Position numbers and translations under genes: made by a program. This document shows positions 4,921 to 9,777 of a DNA stretch of 9,777 bases, piece by piece; position 1 is the first letter of the stretch, and each line of letters begins with the position of its first letter. The notes beneath the pieces were generated by a model. It made no database searches. It was not told the origin of the DNA and worked only from the letters and a program-made list of their open reading frames with translations. Source of the DNA: Rhodoferax sp. Its GTDB lineage: Bacteria > Pseudomonadota > Gammaproteobacteria > Burkholderiales > Burkholderiaceae. The DNA lies in assembly GCA_028292075.1 (NCBI GenBank), contig JAQGNA010000224.1:1-9777 (forward strand), written 5' to 3'.

Positions 4921-6144
4921 ATGGACCGCAGAAATTTCGTCAAGCTTTCCGCTGCCGCCACCGCCGCCACTTCCTTCCTGCCTGGCCTGGCCTTCGCGCA
5001 GCAGGGCGGCACGTTCCGCATCGGGTCGCTCACGCCGATCACCGGCGCCGGCAGCCCCTACGGCCCCGGCATGCAACAGGCCATCCGCCTGGCCGTGGAC
5101 GAAGTGAACGCAGCCGGCGGTGCCGGTGGCGTCAAGCTAGAACTGTTCACCGAAGACGACCAGACCAAGCCAGACGCCGCCGTGCTCGCGGCCAAGAAGC
5201 TCATCGAAGTCAACAAGGTGCAGGCCGTGCTCGGTACCTGGGCTTCGGGCGTGTCGCTGGCGGTGATGCCGCTCACCGACGCGGCCAACATCATCGAGAT
5301 GAACGTCTCCGGCGCGCCGGCCATTTCCACGCTGGATACGAAAGACCTGGTCTGGCGCTTCCAGGCCACCAACGACCGCTTCGGCGCGGCGTTCTCCGAG
5401 ATCTGCGTCAAGCGCGGCTTCAAGCGTCCGGCGACGATGGCGTTCAACAACGCCTCGGGTCTGGGCAATGTGGAAGGCTTCACCCGCGCCTGGAAGAAGC
5501 GCGGCGGCGAAGTGGTCGCAAGCGTCGTCTACGAGCCGAACCGCCCGAGCTACCGCAGTGAACTGCAGAAGATCCTCGCCGCCAAGCCCGACGTGATCGT
5601 GACCGGCTCCTACCTGCCCGACACCACCATCATCCTGCGCGAGTGGTACCAGGCCGGGCAGGAGGTGAAGTGGATCATCCCCGGCTGGGCCGCGAACCCG
5701 GAGCTGGTCAAGGCGCTCGGCGCGGAGCTCTGCGAAGGCCTGATCTCGGTCGACACCGTGTCCAACGAAAAAAGCGCCTCCTACGCGAATTTCAATACCG
5801 CCTTCCAGAAGGCCACCGGCAAGCCCGCCGCGAGCAACATCTACGCCGCCATGGCCTACGACATGGTCATCGCCCTGGCCCTGGCCATCGAAGCCGCCGG
5901 CCCGAACGCCACCGTGGCCCAGGTCAATGCCAAGCTGCGCGATGTGTCCAACGCCCCCGGCACGCCGGTCTACAAGTTCGCCGACGGCAAGGCGCTGCTG
6001 GCCAAGAAGACCAAGATCAATTACGAAGGCGCTTCCAGCAAGCTCGACTTCGACCAGTACGGCGACGCCACGCCCGACTTCGGTGTCTACGTCATCGAAA
6101 AGGGCGAACTGGTGCGCCGCGACGTCGTCTCCATCACCGGCTGA
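4921..6144 (+). CDS. Branched-chain-amino-acid-type ABC importer, Tat-exported binding protein
   Basis: A 407-residue periplasmic substrate-binding protein of the LivK/Peripla_BP_6 (type I) family. The N-terminus DRRNFVKL fits the twin-arginine motif, followed by an Ala-rich hydrophobic stretch; the likely cleavage is after AFA (residue 26). The mature protein starts with the family's typical strand FRIGSLTPITGAGSPYG and continues with GVKLELFTEDDQTKPDAA (lobe 1) and YEPNRPSYRSELQKI (lobe 2). AGGAG lies 6 nt before the ATG at 4921. It delivers ligand to the permeases and ATPases encoded directly downstream. The family binds branched-chain amino acids but also amides, urea, short peptides and aromatic acids. 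Beside an amidohydrolase, an amide or peptide-like ligand is plausible but unproven. Confidence 0.92.
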   Translation: MDRRNFVKLSAAATAATSFLPGLAFAQQGGTFRIGSLTPITGAGSPYGPGMQQAIRLAVDEVNAAGGAGGVKLELFTEDDQTKPDAAVLAAKKLIEVNKVQAVLGTWASGVSLAVMPLTDAANIIEMNVSGAPAISTLDTKDLVWRFQATNDRFGAAFSEICVKRGFKRPATMAFNNASGLGNVEGFTRAWKKRGGEVVASVVYEPNRPSYRSELQKILAAKPDVIVTGSYLPDTTIILREWYQAGQEVKWIIPGWAANPELVKALGAELCEGLISVDTVSNEKSASYANFNTAFQKATGKPAASNIYAAMAYDMVIALALAIEAAGPNATVAQVNAKLRDVSNAPGTPVYKFADGKALLAKKTKINYEGASSKLDFDQYGDATPDFGVYVIEKGELVRRDVVSITG

Positions 6145-6176
6145 TGTTGGCCACGCTGGACGCCGACGCCTCATGA
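6144..6176 (+). CDS. Possible 10-codon coupling mini-ORF between binding protein and permease
   Basis: ATG at 6144 overlaps the binding protein's stop codon as TGATG, reads MLATLDADAS, and its TGA (6174-6176) overlaps the permease start as ATGA. The permease itself has no clear ribosome-binding site, so ribosomes finishing the binding protein could reinitiate here and again on the permease. The peptide itself has no recognisable function, and the ORF could be chance in a 28-nt gap. Confidence 0.3.
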   Translation: MLATLDADAS

Positions 6177-7048
6177 CCTGGATCGACTTCGTCAACCTGC
6201 TGATCAACGGACTGATCGAGGGGCTGGTGGTGGCGCTGCCCGCGCTGTCCATGACGCTCGTCATGGGCGTCAACCGTTTTCCGAACGCTGCCACCGGCGA
6301 CTTCATGACCACCGGCGCCTACGCCGCCGTGGCCGTGCAATTGCTCAGCGGCCAACCACTCTGGGTGGCGGCCGTGGCCGGGGCCATCGCCACGGCACTG
6401 ATCTCCGCCGCTTCCTACGAGCTGATCTTCCGCAAGCTCACCCGGCGGCCGATGGTGTCGTCGATGCTGGCCGCCATCGGCCTGGGCTTCCTGTTGCGCA
6501 GCCTGATCTCCTACTTCGCAGGGCATGACCAGCGCACGTTTCAGATCCCGCTCGTTCGCGCCTGGAACTGGGGCGGCGTGCGTGTGTTGCCCACCGACCT
6601 GGCCATTGCCGCCACCGCCGTCGGCTGCCTGCTGCTGGTGTTTCTGCTGCTGTACCGTACCAGCTTCGGCCGCCAGTTGCGTGCCGTGGCCGACAGTGCC
6701 GACCTGGCCCGCGCCAGCGGCATCCGCGCGCGCAGCCTCATGCTCGGCCTGTGGCTATTGGTGGGCGCCTTGTCTTCCACCGGCGGCGTGCTGCTCGGCA
6801 TGAAGGCCGTGGTCGCGCCCGAGCTCGGCTGGGAAAGCCTCATTCCCGCCTTCGCCGCCATGGTGCTCGGCGGCATCGGCAGCCCGGTGGGCGCGGTGGC
6901 CGGGGCGCTCGTCCTGTGCGTGGCGCAGGAGCTCGCCGTGCCGTTGCTGGGTTCTTCCTACAAACTCGTGTTGTCGTTCGCCGTGCTGGCCGTGGTGCTG
7001 TTGCTGCGCCCCGCCGGGATGATGGGCCGCGTCCAGTTGGTGAGGTAG
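6173..7048 (+). CDS. livH: ABC importer permease, LivH family
   Basis: A 291-residue inner-membrane permease with about eight hydrophobic segments, homologous to LivH of the high-affinity branched-chain amino acid importer. The ATG at 6173 gives the usual N-terminus (MTWIDFVNLLINGLIEGLVVA); the longer open frame upstream is only the overlap with the binding-protein gene. The loop normally reading NLAHG is here NRFPNAATGDFMTTGAY, a variant worth noting for substrate subclass. The C-terminal GGIGSPVGAVAGAL is the cytoplasmic coupling-helix motif that contacts the ATPases. Start and stop are tightly spaced: 28 nt after the binding protein (bridged by a mini-ORF) and 6 nt before livM. The symbol reflects family, not proven substrate. 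Confidence 0.92.
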   Translation: MTWIDFVNLLINGLIEGLVVALPALSMTLVMGVNRFPNAATGDFMTTGAYAAVAVQLLSGQPLWVAAVAGAIATALISAASYELIFRKLTRRPMVSSMLAAIGLGFLLRSLISYFAGHDQRTFQIPLVRAWNWGGVRVLPTDLAIAATAVGCLLLVFLLLYRTSFGRQLRAVADSADLARASGIRARSLMLGLWLLVGALSSTGGVLLGMKAVVAPELGWESLIPAFAAMVLGGIGSPVGAVAGALVLCVAQELAVPLLGSSYKLVLSFAVLAVVLLLRPAGMMGRVQLVR

Positions 7049-7054
7049 CCGAAC

Positions 7055-7936
7055 ATGCTCGCCTACCTCGTCGCCATCGGCATCGTCGCCCTGATCTACG
7101 CCCTGCTCGCGCTGGGCCTGAACCTGCAGTTCGGCCTCACGCGGCTGGTGAATTTCGGCGTGGTCGCCTTCTTCGCCGTCGGCGCCTACACCTCGGGCCT
7201 GCTGTCGCTGCAGGGCTGGCCCCTGCCCTTGAGCTTCCTGGCCGCGGCCTTGCTCGCAGCCTTGTCGGCGTTGCCCATCGGCTTGCTGTCGCTGCGCCTG
7301 CGCGACGAATACCTGGCCATCGTCACGCTGGGTTTCTCGGAGGCGGTGCGCATCTTCATCCAGCAGGAGGAATGGTTGACCAAGGGCGTGCAGGGCTTGC
7401 CCGGCCTGCCCAAACTGTTCGCCTCGCTGGGCACCGGCACTTCCGATCTGGCGATCTTCGGCGTGCTGCTGGGCGTGACGGCGCTGGTGTCGTGGGGCAC
7501 GGTGCGGCTCACGCGCAGCCCCTTCGGCCGCCTGCTGCGCGCCATCGGCGACGACGAGACCGCGCTCGGCGCGCTCGGCAAGAACCCCACGCTGTTCAAG
7601 GTCCAGGTGTTCATGCTCGGCGCGGCGCTGGCCGGCCTCGCCGGTGCGTTCTACGCGCACTTCATCACCTTCATCACGCCGGAGCAGTTCGTACCGCTGG
7701 TCACTTTCTACGTCTGGATGGGCCTGGTCATGGGCGGCTCGGGCACGGTGCGCGGCGCGCTCGGCGGCTCCCTGTTGCTGATGGTGTTCCTCGAAGGCTC
7801 GCGCTTCGCCAAGGACCTGGTGCCCGGCGTGTCCGAGGTCGACATGGCCAGCCTGCGCCTGGCCGCGGTGGGCCTCGCGCTGATCCTGGTCACCATGTAC
7901 CGGCCCGACGGCATCTTCGTAGGCAAGCCGAAATGA
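7055..7936 (+). CDS. livM: ABC importer permease, LivM family
   Basis: A 293-residue inner-membrane permease, the partner of the LivH-like protein. It carries the family segments LNLQFGLTRLVNFG (about residues 22-35), RDEYLAIVTLGFSEAVR and, after the central helices, SPFGRLLRAIGDDETA (the cytoplasmic loop docking on the ATPase). It ends MYRPDGIFV, as usual for LivM. The ATG at 7055 lies 6 nt after the livH stop with GAGG 9 nt upstream. Its stop overlaps the livG start in ATGA, implying coupled translation. The typical E. coli LivM N-terminal extension is absent, as in most non-enteric homologs. Confidence 0.93.
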   Translation: MLAYLVAIGIVALIYALLALGLNLQFGLTRLVNFGVVAFFAVGAYTSGLLSLQGWPLPLSFLAAALLAALSALPIGLLSLRLRDEYLAIVTLGFSEAVRIFIQQEEWLTKGVQGLPGLPKLFASLGTGTSDLAIFGVLLGVTALVSWGTVRLTRSPFGRLLRAIGDDETALGALGKNPTLFKVQVFMLGAALAGLAGAFYAHFITFITPEQFVPLVTFYVWMGLVMGGSGTVRGALGGSLLLMVFLEGSRFAKDLVPGVSEVDMASLRLAAVGLALILVTMYRPDGIFVGKPK

Positions 7937-8694
7937 CCCTGCTCGACGTACAGGCCGTGACCCGGCATTTCGGCGGCTTCACCGCGGTGGACCAGGTTTC
8001 GCTGCAGCTTGCCGACCGCGAGATCCTCGGCATCGCCGGCACCAACGGCGCGGGCAAGAGCACGCTGTTCGCGGCCATCGCCGGGCAGCAGCCGGCCGAC
8101 ACCGGCGCCATCCATTTCCGCGGCCACGACATCACCCGGCTGCCGCCCCACCGGCGTGCACGGCTGGGCCTGGTGCGCACCTTCCAGATCCCGCGCGAGT
8201 TCAAGACACTGACCGTGCACGAGAACCTGCTCGCCGCCGCGGCCAACCCCGATGGCGAGCGCCTGCTCAACGCCTTCCTGCGCACGCGCCACCAGCTGGC
8301 GCGCGAGCAGCAGCTCGGCGAAAAGGCCGACGGCATCCTCGCCTTCCTGAACCTGAGCCGGGTGCGCGACGTGCCGGCCGGCAGCCTTTCCGGCGGGCAG
8401 AAAAAGCTGGTGGAGCTGGGCCGGGTGCTGATGCTCGACCCGGTCTGCATCCTGCTCGACGAACCCTTCGCCGGCGTCAACCCGGTGCTGATCGACGAGA
8501 TCTGCGAACGCGTGCGCGAACTCCATGGGCGCGGCATCGCCTTCATCGTCATCGAGCACCATCTGCAGGCGCTGAAATCCCTGGCCAACCGGCTCATCGT
8601 GATGGACCGCGGCCAGATCCTCGCCGAGGGCGACCCGGCCACCGTGCTCGCCGACGCGCGCGTGCAGGAAGCCTACATGGGAGGTGTGGTGTGA
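7933..8694 (+). CDS. livG: ABC importer ATPase, LivG family
   Basis: A 253-residue cytoplasmic nucleotide-binding subunit. Walker A is GTNGAGKST (36-44), the Q-loop lies in RTFQIPREF (82-90), the signature is LSGGQ (152-156), Walker B is CILLDEP (172-178) with catalytic E177, and the switch is IEHH (H209). The family usually has GPNGAGKTT, so T37 and S43 are mild variants that keep all nucleotide contacts. The long insert between Q-loop and signature (about 105-135) and the VHENLL motif are typical of LivG rather than LivF. The ATG at 7933 overlaps the livM stop by 4 bp and has only a weak ribosome-binding site, so translation is probably coupled. It pairs with LivF to power import. Confidence 0.94.
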   Translation: MTLLDVQAVTRHFGGFTAVDQVSLQLADREILGIAGTNGAGKSTLFAAIAGQQPADTGAIHFRGHDITRLPPHRRARLGLVRTFQIPREFKTLTVHENLLAAAANPDGERLLNAFLRTRHQLAREQQLGEKADGILAFLNLSRVRDVPAGSLSGGQKKLVELGRVLMLDPVCILLDEPFAGVNPVLIDEICERVRELHGRGIAFIVIEHHLQALKSLANRLIVMDRGQILAEGDPATVLADARVQEAYMGGVV

Positions 8695-9392
8695 GCCTGC
8701 TTGAACTTCAAAAACTGCGCGGCGGCTACACCGAAGTCGACATCATCCACGGCATCGACCTCAGCGTGGGCGCAGGCGAGATCGTCACCATCGCGGGCAC
8801 CAACGGCGCGGGCAAGTCCACGCTGGTCAAGGCCCTGCTCGGCCTGCTGCCCCGCGTCGACGGCGACATCCGGCTCGAAGGCCGGCCGCTCGCCAGGCTG
8901 TCCGCCGAAGACCGCTTCTACGCCGGCCTGGCCTATGTACCCCAGGTGGCCAATGTGTTCCCCTCGCTCACGGTGCGCGAAAACCTGCTCGTGGTGCGCG
9001 GCGTGAAACAGGTCAAGCGTCGCATGGAGGAAGTGCTGCGCGACTTCCCCGCGCTCGTCGAGCGGCTGTCGCAACCGGCCAGCAATCTGTCTGGCGGCGA
9101 ACGTCAGCAACTGGCCTTCGCGCGGGCGCTCATGCCCTCGCCGCGCATCATGGTGCTCGACGAGCCCACGGCTGCGCTGGCGCCCACGCTCGTCGCCAAG
9201 GTCTTCGACATGGTGCAGAAGCTGCCCGCCGCCGGCGTGACGGTGTTGATGGTCGAGCAGCGCGCGCGCCAGGCCCTGGCCATCAGCCAGCGCGGCTATA
9301 TCCTCGACCAGGGCACCTGCGTGCTGCACGGCGAGGCCCAGGCCTTGCTGGCCGACAGCCGCATGGCCCAGCTCTACCTCGGCACGCACTGA
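8691..9392 (+). CDS. livF: ABC importer ATPase, LivF family
   Basis: A 233-residue second nucleotide-binding subunit. Walker A is GTNGAGKST (36-44), identical to that of LivG; the Q-loop is YVPQ (Q85), the signature is LSGGE (133-137), and Walker B is IMVLDEP (153-159) with E158. VEQ (188-190) has glutamine in place of the usual H-loop histidine, which is normal for LivF. The start is GTG at 8691, overlapping the livG stop in GTGA, with a strong GGGAGG 6 nt upstream. It is the last gene of the operon: the next 37 nt lead into the SAM-II riboswitch of metX. No separate operon terminator is visible, although the riboswitch terminator at 9497-9529 would also stop read-through. Confidence 0.94.
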   Translation: MSLLELQKLRGGYTEVDIIHGIDLSVGAGEIVTIAGTNGAGKSTLVKALLGLLPRVDGDIRLEGRPLARLSAEDRFYAGLAYVPQVANVFPSLTVRENLLVVRGVKQVKRRMEEVLRDFPALVERLSQPASNLSGGERQQLAFARALMPSPRIMVLDEPTAALAPTLVAKVFDMVQKLPAAGVTVLMVEQRARQALAISQRGYILDQGTCVLHGEAQALLADSRMAQLYLGTH

Positions 9393-9416
9393 TCCGGCGG
9401 GCCTTTGTCGATGCGC

Positions 9417-9422
9417 TAAACT
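9417..9422 (+). promoter_or_regulatory. Candidate -10 element for the metX leader
   Basis: TAAACT would place the transcription start near 9429-9430, exactly at the first base of the SAM-II P1 stem. No good -35 is visible 17 nt upstream, so this is supported mainly by position. Confidence 0.4.
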
Positions 9423-9429
9423 GCCTCTC

Positions 9430-9478
9430 GCGCCGATTTGTTTCAAGCTTGCGGGCGCTTTAGAAATGCAGCTAAAAA
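9430..9478 (+). ncRNA. SAM-II riboswitch aptamer
   Basis: An S-adenosylmethionine-binding H-type pseudoknot. P1 is GCGCC (9430-9434) with GGCGC (9454-9458). The conserved loop GATTTG follows P1 (9435-9440). CTTGC (9448-9452) forms the pseudoknot with AGCTAAAAA (9470-9478) through G9451-C9472 and C9452-G9471 and the U that contacts SAM (T9473). TTTAGAAATG (9459-9468) forms the conserved bridging loop. All the invariant SAM-II blocks are present in order, and the position directly before metX fits its known role of repressing methionine biosynthesis when SAM is plentiful. Confidence 0.93.
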
Positions 9479-9500
9479 CGACAGCGGAACCTCACGCCCG
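9452..9500 (+). promoter_or_regulatory. Antiterminator pairing of the SAM-II switch
   Basis: CGGGCG (9452-9457), which is part of the aptamer's P1 3' strand and pseudoknot, is perfectly complementary to CGCCCG (9495-9500), which overlaps the 5' arm of the terminator. The helix can form only when the aptamer is not folded around SAM, giving a transcriptional OFF switch. Confidence 0.7.
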
Positions 9501-9529
9501 GCCTCGTTTCTAGCGATGCCGGGTTTTTT
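9497..9529 (+). terminator. SAM-responsive intrinsic terminator before metX
   Basis: CCCGGC (9497-9502) pairs with GCCGGG (9518-9523); TCG/CGA pairs continue the stem inside one C-T mismatch, with a 7-nt loop. T6 follows, then G and T5. The T run ends 3 nt before the metX ATG, so it can only be a regulated terminator. It also closes the preceding ABC operon. Confidence 0.9.
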
Positions 9530-9538
9530 GTTTTTGCC

Positions 9539-9777
9539 ATGTCCTTTATCGCCACACCTCAATCCATGCACTTTGCCGAGCCGCTGGCCCTGCAGAGTGG
9601 TGCGTCCATCCGCGACTACGCGCTCAGCTACGAGACCTACGGCAATTTGAATGCCGACCGGTCCAACGCCGTGCTGGTTTGCCACGCGCTCAACGCGTCG
9701 CACCATGTGGCCGGCGTCTACGAGGGTCAGCCGAAAAGCGAAGGCTGGTGGGACAACATGATCGGCCCGGGCAAGCC
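9539..9777 (+). CDS. metX: Homoserine O-acyltransferase MetX, 5' part only
   Basis: A partial gene whose first 79 codons are present before the window ends. The frame from the ATG at 9539 reads [21 protein letters not shown], continues through [20 protein letters not shown] and then the conserved [11 protein letters not shown] (about residues 63-73), and on to [11 protein letters not shown]. These are hallmarks of the alpha/beta-hydrolase-fold MetX family, which activates homoserine (acetyl- or succinyl-CoA donor) in the first committed step of methionine synthesis. Donor specificity depends on residues outside the window. There is no clear Shine-Dalgarno: the ATG directly follows the T run of the terminator, with GGG about 15 nt upstream. 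It is controlled by the SAM-II riboswitch. Confidence 0.93.
   Translation, partial: MSFIATPQSMHFAEPLALQSGASIRDYALSYETYGNLNADRSNAVLVCHALNASHHVAGVYEGQPKSEGWWDNMIGPGK

Noticed and set aside
5137..6312. 391-codon minus-strand ORF opposite the binding protein
   Set aside because: A shadow frame with repetitive Asp/Gly/Val/His content, no domain and no initiation signal; it crosses two real genes.
6751..7932. Apparent long N-terminal extension of the LivG-like ATPase
   Set aside because: The open frame continues upstream through livM with Arg/Ala-rich nonsense; the real start is the ATG at 7933 overlapping the livM stop.

Overview
The window is high-GC chromosomal DNA. The protein types, the gene order and the near-textbook N-terminus of MetX suggest a betaproteobacterium, most likely a member of the Comamonadaceae (Variovorax/Polaromonas/Acidovorax-like). 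This placement is inference from protein character; no database search was run. Base composition looks even throughout and I see no insertion sequence, integrase, CRISPR array, tRNA or rRNA.

Left part (1-1600): two separately transcribed, minus-strand paralogs encode small RRM proteins with glycine-rich tails (192 and 121 aa, about 83% identical over the first 90 residues). Each has its own promoter, a leader of roughly 115-130 nt and an intrinsic terminator. The leaders have diverged except for three shared modules: the -10 region, a 27/28-nt block near the predicted 5' end, and a perfect hairpin that buries the Shine-Dalgarno sequence. This looks like a post-transcriptional (cold-shock or autoregulatory) control element.

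Middle (1690-3450): a plus-strand manganese exporter of the TMEM165/GDT1 (MneA) family sits behind a clear yybP-ykoY Mn2+ riboswitch. It converges on, and overlaps by 8 bp, a minus-strand LysR-type regulator. That regulator is divergent from the next operon, with a T-N11-A dyad directly upstream of its GTG start.

Right part (3643-9392): a six-gene plus-strand operon holds a cytoplasmic metal-dependent amidohydrolase and a complete branched-chain-amino-acid-type (HAAT/Liv) ABC importer: Tat-exported binding protein, two permeases and two ATPases. Most junctions are tight or overlap (ATGA, GTGA), and a 10-codon mini-ORF bridges the binding protein and the first permease. The likely logic is import of an amide or peptide-like solute followed by intracellular hydrolysis, controlled by the LysR protein. 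The substrate is unknown.

Right edge (9417-9777): a SAM-II riboswitch with a visible terminator/antiterminator switch precedes metX, which runs off the window. The window thus contains two recognised riboswitches of different classes plus a pair of probable riboregulated RRM genes, so RNA-level control is its main theme.
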